Positions 1-8,692 of a DNA stretch of 50,149 bases are shown piece after piece. A model generated the notes under the pieces. It saw nothing but the letters and a program-made list of their open reading frames with translations, did not search any database and had not been told where the DNA came from. A program made the position numbers and the translations under genes. Source of the stretch: Methanobacteriota archaeon (GTDB lineage: Archaea > Thermoplasmatota > Thermoplasmata > Thermoplasmatales > ARK-15); NCBI GenBank assembly GCA_009758405.1, contig WSBC01000019.1, positions 1 to 50,149 on the forward strand, in the 5' to 3' direction. Within the stretch, counting starts at the first letter, position 1. Each line of letters starts with the position of its first letter.

Positions 1-1
1 T

Positions 2-382
2 GATAAATTTTTATCCGTGGTTGATGGTAAACATTCCGTAGTAGTTGATGGAGAAAGGTCCGTTGCCCCATCAGCCATGGACTTTCTACTTGTGGGCATT
101 GGAAGCTGTACAGCGATAGATGTTGTTGATATTCTAAGAAAAATGAGGGAGCCCCTAGAGCATCTTATTGTTGAGGTTGATGGACAAAGGGCAGAGGAAC
201 CACCAAGGGTTTATACAACAGTTAATCTTCATTATATTGCTTATGGAAACATTAAAAGGGAGAGCCTTGAAAGGGCAATAAATCTTTCACAGGAGAAGTA
301 TTGCTCTGCCAGCGTTATGTTTAAACGGTCAGGAACAAAGATAAACGTTACATATGATATAATAAAAGAGAATAAAGATTAA
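2..382 (+). CDS. OsmC/Ohr family peroxiredoxin-like protein (5' truncated by window edge)
   Basis: The frame is open to the left edge (residues before the first GTG read DKFLSV), so the true start lies outside the window. The readable part matches the OsmC core. It has a Cys in the GIGSCTAIDVV helix and a second Cys in EKYCSASVMF, the pair that forms the thiol active site in OsmC/Ohr proteins, which reduce organic hydroperoxides in the cytoplasm. Of a family length near 135-145 residues, about 126 are present. It sits 16 nt upstream of a nitroreductase, so a redox or detoxification pairing is possible but inferred. Substrate unknown. Confidence 0.85.
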   Translation, partial: DKFLSVVDGKHSVVVDGERSVAPSAMDFLLVGIGSCTAIDVVDILRKMREPLEHLIVEVDGQRAEEPPRVYTTVNLHYIAYGNIKRESLERAINLSQEKYCSASVMFKRSGTKINVTYDIIKENKD

Positions 383-398
383 TAACAATAATTTATTT

Positions 399-929
399 AT
401 GGAATTTTCTGGTTTGATTAGGAAAAGAAGATCCGTAAGGGCATTCAAGGAAAGGGAGGTGGATGATTCAGTAATAAGGGAAATATTTGAAGATATTAAC
501 CAAGCCCCTTCAGCTGGAAACCTGCAATCCTTTGTTGTTTATGTTGTAAAAAATGTGAAAATTAAGAAAATGATTGCTGAAGCGGCATATGGCCAGGATT
601 TTATTGTCCAGGCACCCATTGTTCTAATCTTTTGCGCTGATAAAAAAAGGAGTGCAAGAAAATATGGAAAAAGGGGCGAAAATCTTTATTCTATACAGGA
701 TGCCACGATTGCAGCCGTATATTCAATACTAAGCATACAGGACCATGGTCTCTCTTCTGTTTGGGTGGGAGCGTTTGATGAGGAAAGGGTATCAAGTATT
801 CTTGACCTGGATAAAGATATTAGACCTGTTGCAATAATACCATTCGGATACCCTGATGAGGAACCTGAGTTCCCTGGAAGAAGATCCATAGAGGAGATAT
901 TCAAAATGTTTGATGGAAATGATAAATAA
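399..929 (+). CDS. Nitroreductase family flavoprotein
   Basis: The 176-residue product begins with the family signature RKRRSVRAFKE, the FMN-phosphate-binding Arg cluster, followed by APSAGNLQSF and a C-terminal GYP segment (IIPFGYPDEEPEFPGRR). These are typical of the short FMN-dependent nitroreductase/NADH-oxidase fold, active as a homodimer. Such enzymes reduce nitro, quinone or unsaturated compounds with NAD(P)H; the physiological substrate cannot be read from the sequence. It follows the OsmC gene by 16 nt and precedes the CinA-like gene by 21 nt, so the three are probably co-transcribed. Confidence 0.88.
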   Translation: MEFSGLIRKRRSVRAFKEREVDDSVIREIFEDINQAPSAGNLQSFVVYVVKNVKIKKMIAEAAYGQDFIVQAPIVLIFCADKKRSARKYGKRGENLYSIQDATIAAVYSILSIQDHGLSSVWVGAFDEERVSSILDLDKDIRPVAIIPFGYPDEEPEFPGRRSIEEIFKMFDGNDK

Positions 930-950
930 ATGGAGGAAATATAGTAAATT

Positions 951-1715
951 ATGGTAAAATTTTCAGTAATAGTAACAGGGGATGAGATACTCAACTGCAC
1001 TGTAAGGGACGAGAATTATTTTTTTATATGCAATGAATTGAATTCCCTTGGCTATTTAGCAGACGAGATTCTATTTTTGAGGGATTCCAGAGAAAAGATT
1101 TCATATCACCTTAAAAGACTTGTAAAAGATAATGATATAATCATTTTGACTGGAGGCCTCGGACCTGCACCCGATGATAATACACTTAGCATAATATCAG
1201 AGGCATTCTCCATCCCTTTAGAACTCAACACACAAGCCCTAGTAATGATAAAGGAGGCCTATGGTCAAAAAAGGATAAACAGGTGGAGGGAAAAGATGGC
1301 ATACATTCCCTCAGGGGCAATACCTATAAAGAACGATATTGGTACCGCACCTGGAATTATTCTGAATTTGAATAAAACATGGATAATTGCATTACCAGGG
1401 GTGCCTTCAGAGATGAGATATATGTTTGAGAATCATGTTAAAAATGAAATAATAAAAAAATTTGGAAAAATAAATTACATAGAGAGAAATTTCATTCTTG
1501 AAAATACTGATGAATCATCCATATCAGATATTATTGAGAATCTTAGGAAGAATTTTCCAGGCATATATATAAAAACCAGGGCAGGGGCCATGTCTGAAAG
1601 GGGAAAAATAATTCTTACAATATCCTTCAGGGGGGATGAAAATAATTTAAAGGAGATCCTTGAGAAAATAAAAATAGAATTTCAAGAAAAAAATGTAAAT
1701 TTAAAAATTCCTTAA
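951..1715 (+). CDS. CinA N-terminal / molybdopterin-binding domain protein
   Basis: The 254-residue protein has the MoaB/MogA-like fold seen in CinA N-termini. VIVTGDEIL opens it, TGGLGPAPDDNT (around residues 65-76) is the pterin-phosphate loop, and ALPGVPSEMRYMF is the second conserved block. The C-terminal deamidase domain of bacterial CinA is absent, as usual in archaeal stand-alone forms. CinA-type proteins act as nicotinamide-nucleotide or ADP-ribose phosphohydrolases, which would be housekeeping; which activity applies here is inferred. A GGAGG lies 14 nt before the ATG, longer than usual spacing. It ends 15 nt from the convergent ThDP enzyme. Confidence 0.82.
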   Translation: MVKFSVIVTGDEILNCTVRDENYFFICNELNSLGYLADEILFLRDSREKISYHLKRLVKDNDIIILTGGLGPAPDDNTLSIISEAFSIPLELNTQALVMIKEAYGQKRINRWREKMAYIPSGAIPIKNDIGTAPGIILNLNKTWIIALPGVPSEMRYMFENHVKNEIIKKFGKINYIERNFILENTDESSISDIIENLRKNFPGIYIKTRAGAMSERGKIILTISFRGDENNLKEILEKIKIEFQEKNVNLKIP

Positions 1716-1730
1716 TTGTTTTTTGAAATA

Positions 1731-3473
1731 TCATTGTAATTTCTTCATTTCCTCCAATTCCCTCGGTGGTGATTCACAGCCCTCTAGCCAGATTGATGCA
1801 AGTGTCTGGAAATCAGGAGGTATTTTCTCGGGATCAATCTTAACATCTATCACTGCGGGCAATCCAGACTCCTTTGCCCTTTTTATTGCATCTCTCAATT
1901 TTTTAGGATCAGTTACCCTTTCTCCAAAACATCCCATGGCACGGGCTATTTCATCATATCTTATCTCAAGGAAATCCACACCAACATATTTTTTATCGTA
2001 GTATAGTGTCTGGCCTGACTTTATCATACCCCATGAGGAGTCATTGAGAACCATAAATGTAATCTGCAAACCCAGCCTCTTAGCCGTCTCGAGCTCCATC
2101 AATCCATATCCAAATGCACCATCACCTGTTATACAGTAAACATCTTTTTCCGGATAAGCAATTTTTGCACCTATTGCATATGCCACGCCTGTACCTATAT
2201 GCCCCGAATCACCTGCAGAGCTGCTAATAAAACATCTTGGACAATAAATCCTGTTTATGTAATGCGCCCAAACTGTTGTATTGCCCCCATCAATCACAGA
2301 TATTGCATCCCTAGGATAAAAACTCCTCATTTCTCCTATTGCCCTCAATGGATGTATTGGTATTGAATCAGAGGTGGAAATCTCCTCATATTCGCTTAAC
2401 CATTGCCTCTCCAGTGTCTTATACTCCTGGTTCTTTTCCCTTTTTTCCACAGGACCTGTGATTGATTTTATCCTTTTCAGTATGGCAGACAGTGTTTCCT
2501 TTGCATCTCCTACTATTCCTAGGTCCACATGCCTGTTTAGGGCGATATTTCCACCAGAGATATCAATCTGTATTACCTTTTGTATACCTTCTTCACCCCA
2601 TATAGGAGGCCTGCCCCAAAAATCCAAATCACCTAGCTTTGTGCCAACAAGAATTACTAGATCCGCCTCTGCCTGTGCTGCAATGGCACCAAAGCTTTGG
2701 GGTATAAGGCAAAGTGGATGATCCTCCGGAATCGTACCCCTCCCAGAAATAGATGTTGTAACGGGTATTTGGAGATATTCAGCTAGTTCTAAAACCTCCT
2801 TTTCAGCACCGCTCCTCAAAACACCCCCGCCTGCATGAATAACAGGATTTTTTGAATTTAATATCATTTTCACAGCCTTTTCAATCAATTCCTGGCTTGC
2901 TGTAGTTTGCAGAACAGGCCTGTAGCTTTCGGGATCATGAACCTTTATCTCATTCTCATCCCCTGTTGCATGAAGAACATCTGAGGGGAAATCAAGGTGA
3001 ACAGGGCCCGGTGCGCCAGTGAGTGCCTCCCTTACTGCCCTTTCCATTAGTTCCACAATCCTTCCCCAGGAGTTTACCACTGCATTCCATTTTGTTATGG
3101 GCTTGAAAAGTAGGTATTGGTCAAGGGCCTGCATGGATCCATGGTCAGGATATGACCTGAATGTCTGGTTTTGGGCAGTAATAACAAGCAAAGGTATACC
3201 CTCTGCAAAGGCAGGATAAACGCCTCCAACAAGGTTTGCACCTCCAGGGCCTACTGTACCTATTACAACTCCTATCCTTCCGGTTACCCTTGCATAGGCA
3301 TCCGCTGCATGTGCTGCAGATGCCTCATCATGGAAGGTAATAAATTCAATTGAGCTTCCCCTTATTGCATTCAAGAGTGGATAGAGTTGATCACCAGGTA
3401 CTCCAAAGACATACCTTACCCCTTCCTTCTCAAGAACTCTTTTTATTACCTCACCGCCAGTTATCCTTGTCAT
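1731..3473 (-). CDS. Thiamine-diphosphate enzyme, acetolactate synthase / hydroxyacyl lyase superfamily
   Basis: The 580-residue protein has the three-domain ThDP decarboxylase/lyase layout: a Pyr domain with the activating Glu (HDE, E50), a central domain (residues ~190-330) and a PP domain with the Mg/ThDP motif GDG (450) to N477. Length and motifs fit acetolactate synthase, pyruvate oxidase, glyoxylate carboligase or 2-hydroxyacyl-CoA lyase; the sequence alone does not choose. No small regulatory ALS subunit or ilvC is adjacent, which argues against branched-chain biosynthesis. It is the last gene of a tight leftward operon: its ATG overlaps the SCP2 gene stop by 4 nt, and GGTGA precedes the ATG by 3 nt. 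Confidence 0.88.
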   Translation of the reverse strand: MTRITGGEVIKRVLEKEGVRYVFGVPGDQLYPLLNAIRGSSIEFITFHDEASAAHAADAYARVTGRIGVVIGTVGPGGANLVGGVYPAFAEGIPLLVITAQNQTFRSYPDHGSMQALDQYLLFKPITKWNAVVNSWGRIVELMERAVREALTGAPGPVHLDFPSDVLHATGDENEIKVHDPESYRPVLQTTASQELIEKAVKMILNSKNPVIHAGGGVLRSGAEKEVLELAEYLQIPVTTSISGRGTIPEDHPLCLIPQSFGAIAAQAEADLVILVGTKLGDLDFWGRPPIWGEEGIQKVIQIDISGGNIALNRHVDLGIVGDAKETLSAILKRIKSITGPVEKREKNQEYKTLERQWLSEYEEISTSDSIPIHPLRAIGEMRSFYPRDAISVIDGGNTTVWAHYINRIYCPRCFISSSAGDSGHIGTGVAYAIGAKIAYPEKDVYCITGDGAFGYGLMELETAKRLGLQITFMVLNDSSWGMIKSGQTLYYDKKYVGVDFLEIRYDEIARAMGCFGERVTDPKKLRDAIKRAKESGLPAVIDVKIDPEKIPPDFQTLASIWLEGCESPPRELEEMKKLQ

Positions 3474-3901
3474 GATTCACCACCTATGTTGAATTTGGAG
3501 TATACACCATCAAATTCTGTTGGTATTTTTCTCAATAGCTGTATCCAGTATTCAGTTGGCTTTGAAAGCTTTAGTATCCTTGAAAATTCCCCCCTAATCC
3601 TCAATTTCCTTTGGAGAAATGCACTTGTTACCCCCATTCTTCCTGTAACAAGGTCCACCCAGACACCATAGCTCCCAGATATTACAAAGTCGGTCTCCCT
3701 TTCTCCGGGCCAGATATCCACCATTTTACCATTCTTCATTGAATATCCAAGGACTATTCCATCCTTTACGCCCTTTTCTGGCTCTGGCTCTATGATGAAT
3801 GTATAGGTGGCATCCTCATTCTTTACCATCTGTTCGTATTTTTCATCACTGTTTGTTATCTCCTTTACCTTTTGTAGATATTCATTACTTCCGAATCTCA
3901 T
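3470..3901 (-). CDS. SCP2 sterol-carrier-domain protein
   Basis: The product has 143 residues from this start. The C-terminal half has the SCP2 pattern: a tract ending SGSYGVWVDLVTG, then GVTSAFLQRKLRIRGEF, matching the family 'tG..dp..A...GKl.i.Gd' block. SCP2 domains bind hydrophobic ligands such as acyl-CoA or lipids in a tunnel. The ATG at 3901 is preferred over an upstream in-frame codon at 3916 because GGAGGTGATC lies immediately before it. It overlaps the ADH gene by 17 nt and the ThDP gene by 4 nt, so the three are translationally coupled. The ligand is unknown. Confidence 0.82.
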   Translation of the reverse strand: MRFGSNEYLQKVKEITNSDEKYEQMVKNEDATYTFIIEPEPEKGVKDGIVLGYSMKNGKMVDIWPGERETDFVISGSYGVWVDLVTGRMGVTSAFLQRKLRIRGEFSRILKLSKPTEYWIQLLRKIPTEFDGVYSKFNIGGES

Positions 3902-4922
3902 CAAGATCACCTCCAATCCTTACCACTACCTTTCCCTCCACAGGCGCTTGAAGCAGCCTTTCAAACCCATCTTTGACAATATCTTCAAGGGATATTATCG
4001 ATGTAATTATGTTGAACATGCCCCTGTTCCTTGAAATAATATCCATAGATCTCCTGAATTCATTGTATCCCTCAAAGGATCCCTTTATTGTGAGTTCGTT
4101 CATTACTGTGGTAAAAATATCGGATTCCACAGGTTCCTCTGGAATTCCAAGTATTATTATTTCTCCACCCCTCTTAACAAGGGTAAAGTTTGATTTCATT
4201 GCAGCTGGTGAGCCTGTTGTATCAAAAATTATATCCACACCTTTTCCACCAGTTTCCCTGTCTATCCTGGAAAATATGTTCTCCTTTGATGGATTAATCA
4301 AAATTGCATCTTTATCAATCCTTGATACAATTTCAAGCCTCTTTTCAGATAATTCGCTTACAAAGATCCTTGAAGCTCCAGAAATCTTGAGAAGCGCTAT
4401 TGTAAGAAGGCCAATAGGTCCTGCACCCTGGACTAGAACAACATCCCCGGGCCTGAAGGATGAAATGTTCATAGCATGTAAAACTATGGAAAATGGTTCA
4501 ACTAGTGTTGCCTCCAAAAGTGTCATATTATCAGGTATTTTGAATACAGCATCGGCAGGAAGCTTAATGTATTCTGCGAATGCCCCATTTATGGTGATGC
4601 CTGTCATAAGTGCATTTTTGCATAGGTTAGGCCTTCCGGTCAGGCAAAATTCGCATTTTCCACATGGTATAAGGCTTGCACCCACCACCCTATCTCCCTC
4701 AACAAGGCCCTCAACATCTTTTCCTTTTGATTCTATTATACCTGAGAACTCATGACCTATTATTATCCCAGGGACATAATTTCCAGTTTTATATGCAGTT
4801 AGGTCTGATCCACATATGCCACAGTAAGAAACCCTGATTAGAACCTCATTATCCCCAGGTACGGGAACATCCGTATCCTCTATCCTTATATCCCCGGCAC
4901 CATAGAAGAAGGCTGCCCTCAT
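3885..4922 (-). CDS. Zinc-dependent alcohol/polyol dehydrogenase (MDR family)
   Basis: From the MRAAFFYG start the protein has 345 residues. Catalytic zinc ligands are C37 (CGICGSD) and H57-E58 (GHE). Structural zinc ligands are C87, C90, C93 and C101 in PCGKCEFC...C. The Rossmann loop GAGPIGLLT follows near residue 165. This is the sorbitol/butanediol/threonine dehydrogenase branch, which oxidises secondary alcohols or polyols with NAD(P). ATG codons at 4937 and 4925 are in frame. I prefer 4922 because it matches family N-termini and an A/T box near 4952 would place the transcript start close to it. It is the first gene of the ADH-SCP2-ThDP operon; the substrate is probably linked to that unit. 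Confidence 0.88.
   Translation of the reverse strand: MRAAFFYGAGDIRIEDTDVPVPGDNEVLIRVSYCGICGSDLTAYKTGNYVPGIIIGHEFSGIIESKGKDVEGLVEGDRVVGASLIPCGKCEFCLTGRPNLCKNALMTGITINGAFAEYIKLPADAVFKIPDNMTLLEATLVEPFSIVLHAMNISSFRPGDVVLVQGAGPIGLLTIALLKISGASRIFVSELSEKRLEIVSRIDKDAILINPSKENIFSRIDRETGGKGVDIIFDTTGSPAAMKSNFTLVKRGGEIIILGIPEEPVESDIFTTVMNELTIKGSFEGYNEFRRSMDIISRNRGMFNIITSIISLEDIVKDGFERLLQAPVEGKVVVRIGGDLDEIRK
3905..3914 (-). promoter_or_regulatory. Strong Shine-Dalgarno deciding the SCP2 gene start
   Basis: On the minus strand the sequence reads GGAGGTGATC, then TTG, then ATG. This is a full complement to the archaeal anti-SD AUCACCUCC. It lies inside the 3' end of the ADH gene and fixes the SCP2 start at 3901. 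Confidence 0.85.
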
Positions 4923-5017
4923 CATATATCCATGCATTAACGAACATTTTAATTTTTCCGTGATATCATTTTCATAGGTACATTTTAAATTAAATTCTTA
5001 ATGTAAAAATAGGAAAA

Positions 5018-5025
5018 TTTTAATT
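5018..5025 (+). promoter_or_regulatory. TATA box of the GH1 glycosidase gene (leaderless promoter)
   Basis: TTTAATTA is centred 26 nt before the ATG at 5048 and preceded by purine-rich AGGAAAA, consistent with BRE/TATA and transcription starting at the ATG. A spaced 6-bp inverted repeat TACATT/AATGTA (4979-4984 and 5000-5005) lies just upstream and could be an operator; that part is weak. Confidence 0.6.
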
Positions 5026-5047
5026 AACAATCATTCAATATATATTT

Positions 5048-6466
5048 ATGAAATTTCCTTCAGATTTTTTATGGGGTACTGCAATATCTGCTTTTCAGAC
5101 AGAAATGGGAAGCTCCAGAGAATCAATAAGTGATAAATCGGACTGGTATGTCTGGGTCCATGATGAAGAAAATATAAGGGAGGGGATCGTCAGTGGTGAT
5201 CTTCCTGAAAATGGTGATGGATTCTGGGATTTTTATAAGAATGATATAGAGAACGCAAGATGGATGGGGAATAATTTTATCAGGCTCAGCCTTGACTGGG
5301 CAAGAATTTTTCCTGATGAGACCCTTAGTATTGACGCAGAGGTAAAGTATGAGGATGATGAAATTTATGATGTTAGATTGAAAATAGAATCATTAAATAA
5401 AATGAAATCAATTGCAGATATGGATGCAGTAGAGCATTACAAAAAAATTTTCGAATATATAAGATCCAGGGGGATGAAAATTTTACTTACACTCTATCAT
5501 TGGCCTTTGCCACTTTGGATCCATGATCCAATCAAATGTCATAGGGATATTGAATCTTGCGGAAAAAAGGGATGGCTTAATAAAGATACCATAATAGAGT
5601 TTACCAAATTTGCATACTTTTCCTCCATGGAGTTTTCACCATATGTGAATATATGGGAAACAATAAATGAGCCAGACGTTATCGCATCCCAGGGATATGT
5701 GTTTGGGGCATTCTCAGGATTTCCTCCTGCCATATTTGATATGAATAAGGCCTTTGAAGTTCAAAAAAATCTTGTAATTGCCCATTCCCTTGCATACAGA
5801 GGGATAAAGGAGTTTGCCAAGGAAACACCAGTAGGAGTAGGTACTGCACCCCAGTACTTTGAGCCCTTATCCCAGGATGATGAAACAATTCATTTTGTCA
5901 AGTATTTAAGGTACCTTAACAATGAATGGTACCTCAATGGTGTCAACTTTGGTTACCTAGATATAGACCTTGATGGTATTTTTGACAGAAGGCTTAAAAA
6001 TTTTTCACCTCCAGACTATATAGGTATAGACTATTATCAAAGAGTAAAAGTAAAATATAAAAAAATTGAGGGGGTACCATTTATATTTAATGCGGAAATT
6101 GAGCCATGCGAAAATTGTTCAGATTTTAATTGGGATATCTATCCAAAGGGAATAAGAATAGTGCTAAACGATATATTTGAAAAATATAGGAGACCCTTAT
6201 ATGTCCTGGAGAATGGAATTGCTGATGCTTCTGATGAGAAAAGGCAGGATTTCCTTGTTGATCATATTAGAGAAATTGAAAAGGTAATCAACATTGATCA
6301 TGTACCTGTTAAAGGATATTTCCATTGGTCATTGATAGATAACTATGAATGGGCTAAGGGATTTTCAATGAGATTTGGACTTTATGGTGTTAATTATGAA
6401 ACAAAGGAAAGGTACAGGAGAAAATCAGCAGAACTTTATAGAAAAATATGTAACAATGAGTTTTAA
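5048..6466 (+). CDS. GH1 beta-glycosidase, LacS-like
   Basis: The 472-residue cytoplasmic (beta/alpha)8 enzyme opens with FPSDFLWGTAISAFQTE. It carries the acid/base Glu in ETINEPDV (E208) and the nucleophile in YVLENGIAD (E388). Both lie close to the positions known for the archaeal LacS enzyme, and the length is similar. The family hydrolyses beta-galactosides, glucosides and mannosides with retention; specificity cannot be read directly. It is followed after 23 nt by a sugar symporter and then a PHP hydrolase, so it likely handles an imported oligosaccharide. The promoter looks leaderless. Confidence 0.93.
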   Translation: MKFPSDFLWGTAISAFQTEMGSSRESISDKSDWYVWVHDEENIREGIVSGDLPENGDGFWDFYKNDIENARWMGNNFIRLSLDWARIFPDETLSIDAEVKYEDDEIYDVRLKIESLNKMKSIADMDAVEHYKKIFEYIRSRGMKILLTLYHWPLPLWIHDPIKCHRDIESCGKKGWLNKDTIIEFTKFAYFSSMEFSPYVNIWETINEPDVIASQGYVFGAFSGFPPAIFDMNKAFEVQKNLVIAHSLAYRGIKEFAKETPVGVGTAPQYFEPLSQDDETIHFVKYLRYLNNEWYLNGVNFGYLDIDLDGIFDRRLKNFSPPDYIGIDYYQRVKVKYKKIEGVPFIFNAEIEPCENCSDFNWDIYPKGIRIVLNDIFEKYRRPLYVLENGIADASDEKRQDFLVDHIREIEKVINIDHVPVKGYFHWSLIDNYEWAKGFSMRFGLYGVNYETKERYRRKSAELYRKICNNEF

Positions 6467-6489
6467 ATAAGAAATCGTATTTATACTAT

Positions 6490-7794
6490 ATGGCAAAATT
6501 ATCCACAAGTAAAAAAATTTTGTATGGTTTTGGCCAGTTAGGTGTTACAATACCTGCATTTTTTATATCAACATATATATTTATTTTTTATTCACCACTT
6601 CAGGGTTCTAAAATACTTGATGCATCTGTGGTAGGTATAGCTGTGTTTCTTGGAACACTTGTTCAAGCCCTTGCAAACCCTTTTATAGGAAACTGGAGCG
6701 ATAAAATGCATCTTAAAATAGGGAGAAGAAGATTTTTTATTTTCACTGGCTTTATTCCCCTTTCACTCTTTTTTGCATTGATATGGTTTCCATTTTTTAA
6801 TGGAATTATCATGGCAATCCTGCTCTTTTTCTATCTCCTTGGCTTTAATTTTTTATTTGCATATGTTGTCCTTCCTTACCTGGCACTTATACCCGAGATT
6901 TCAACAGATTCCAATGATAGGGTAATATTAACAACAATATCTGCCTATTTCTCCATAGGTGGTATAATAATAGCATCAGTATTTCCAACCATATTACTTT
7001 TCTTTGGTGCCACATTATCCGAGGTAGGATTAATACTGGCCATAATTACATTAATCTCTTTTTTCATTGTTTTTATAAGTATTAGGGAAAGTGTAGTTGA
7101 GGAGAAAATGCCCAAGGAATATTCAGTGTTAAGGGCATTTGTGCAGACCTTCAAGAACAGGACATTCACTAGGTATATTGTTGCATATTTATTCTTCCAG
7201 TTCGGTTTCTACTTTTTCCTTTCATCACTCGGGTACTATGTGGAAAACATTGTTATGCCAGGATTTGAGGGTTACAAATCCTACATAGGACTATTTACCT
7301 TAGTGGCCGTTATATCTACAATAATATTCTCTCCTCTTCTGGTCTGGTACACCAAAAAAAGTGGTGAAAAGAGATCATTCATTCTTTTTACTGCAATTCT
7401 TGGTCTAATAATGATCTCAACGGCTTTAGTTGGTACAACAAAAATATTAAGTAACACATATCAGATGTTTTTGATAATGGTATTGGCGGGCCTTGGGTTA
7501 ACATCATACTTTATATTACCAAATGCCATAATTTCAGAGATAATCGATGAAGATGAGATTCTTACAGGGTATAGAAGAGAGGGTATGTATTTTGGTGTCC
7601 AGGGCCTCCTTGAAAGAATACCCTCTGGGTTATCAGGCTTCGTTCTTGGGCTTTGGATCACATACCTTTACTATCCTACACTAAACAATCTTTATATTAG
7701 GCTACTTGGTGTGGTAGGAGGAGTTTCTGTACTGATAACTGCAATACTGTTCATATTTGTGCCCCTTAAGCAGGGTGTTAAAAAGCATGGATGA
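6490..7794 (+). CDS. GPH-type / MFS sugar:cation symporter
   Basis: The 434-residue protein has about twelve hydrophobic segments. The cytoplasmic loop after TM2 reads NPFIGNWSDKMHLKIGRRR, the glycoside-pentoside-hexuronide symporter version of the MFS loop motif. TM1 carries YGFGQLG, also typical of the GPH group. It probably imports glycosides or oligosaccharides for the GH1 enzyme just upstream, driven by the large proton gradient of an acidophile (inferred). Its last codons overlap the start of the PHP gene by 8 nt, so the three are co-translated. Confidence 0.85.
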   Translation: MAKLSTSKKILYGFGQLGVTIPAFFISTYIFIFYSPLQGSKILDASVVGIAVFLGTLVQALANPFIGNWSDKMHLKIGRRRFFIFTGFIPLSLFFALIWFPFFNGIIMAILLFFYLLGFNFLFAYVVLPYLALIPEISTDSNDRVILTTISAYFSIGGIIIASVFPTILLFFGATLSEVGLILAIITLISFFIVFISIRESVVEEKMPKEYSVLRAFVQTFKNRTFTRYIVAYLFFQFGFYFFLSSLGYYVENIVMPGFEGYKSYIGLFTLVAVISTIIFSPLLVWYTKKSGEKRSFILFTAILGLIMISTALVGTTKILSNTYQMFLIMVLAGLGLTSYFILPNAIISEIIDEDEILTGYRREGMYFGVQGLLERIPSGLSGFVLGLWITYLYYPTLNNLYIRLLGVVGGVSVLITAILFIFVPLKQGVKKHG

Positions 7795-8692
7795 GATTGA
7801 CTATGCCCAGCTTCATTTGCATTCAAGATTCTCAGTGAACAGTCTAAGCGGTGAAGGTGTAATTCATGGATACATATGGCCCCTGGAAAGACTCGTTGTA
7901 AAGGAATTAATGCTAAAACCCGAAAAAATAAGCAGGATATCAAGGAGAATGGGTATATCATATGTAGCAATAACAGACCACAATATAGCACAGGAATATG
8001 AGGATGATGTGATAATTAGATCTGAGGAATGGGGACAAAGGAAGGGTCACGCAAATTTCATAGGGATAAATAGAACAATATTTCCAGAATGTGGATATTT
8101 TAAGAAAAAAGAACCTGAGGAAAAGATGGATTTTTTTAGGGCTGTGAAGATTGCAAAAGAAATGGGGGCCTTTACTGTAATTAACCATCCATTTAAAAGG
8201 GACTGCTGGCTCTGGGGCGATGAATCCTTTAAAATGGTAGATGCAATAGAGGTTTGGAACGGAAAATGGAATGAGGAAAATAAAAAAGCCCTTGAATTGT
8301 GGCAAGGTCTTTTACTTCAAAATATAAGGATCCTACCTATGGCTGGAAGCGACTTTCATATACCCTATCTAAATAAAATGAATGAAAATTTAATAGTTAC
8401 TGAAAAAACATCAGATAAAAATGATTTCCTAAATAGTTTAAGAAATGGAAAGTATTCAATAACTAGGGACACGAAATCACCATACATTTTTCTATATGAA
8501 GACCTTGATTATGTAATAGGGAAAAAAATTCCAGGTATTGAAATGAGAATTTTTACACCAAGTATAATAAAGAAATTAAAGGATCCCCCTGCAAATGGTA
8601 ATCTAGGCTATTTAAATGATGAATTCGTCAGGGTTGAGCTTTGGATGGATGATAATCCATTAAGCATATCTACCCCTGTTTTTAAAAAATGA
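7787..8692 (+). CDS. PHP-domain metal-dependent hydrolase
   Basis: The product has 301 residues from the ATG overlapping the symporter stop. Metal-binding signatures of the PHP superfamily are in order: HLHS (H10, H12), ITDHN, INHP and a late GSDFH. These coordinate a multinuclear site in phosphoesterases such as YciV/TrpH-like and histidinol phosphatase enzymes. No polymerase domain is attached. Position behind a glycosidase and a sugar carrier suggests a sugar-phosphate or cyclic-phosphate substrate, which is inference. The C-terminal 33 nt overlap antisense with the GH125-like gene. Confidence 0.82.
   Translation: MDEIDYAQLHLHSRFSVNSLSGEGVIHGYIWPLERLVVKELMLKPEKISRISRRMGISYVAITDHNIAQEYEDDVIIRSEEWGQRKGHANFIGINRTIFPECGYFKKKEPEEKMDFFRAVKIAKEMGAFTVINHPFKRDCWLWGDESFKMVDAIEVWNGKWNEENKKALELWQGLLLQNIRILPMAGSDFHIPYLNKMNENLIVTEKTSDKNDFLNSLRNGKYSITRDTKSPYIFLYEDLDYVIGKKIPGIEMRIFTPSIIKKLKDPPANGNLGYLNDEFVRVELWMDDNPLSISTPVFKK

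Noticed and set aside
686-1000. Minus-strand ORF of 104 residues opposite the nitroreductase gene
   Set aside because: It is low-complexity and lies antisense to clear family motifs; no promoter or ribosome site.
3973-4755. Plus-strand ORF of 260 residues inside the ADH gene
   Set aside because: It mirrors the ADH coding strand, has no domain, and the ADH frame carries all zinc ligands.
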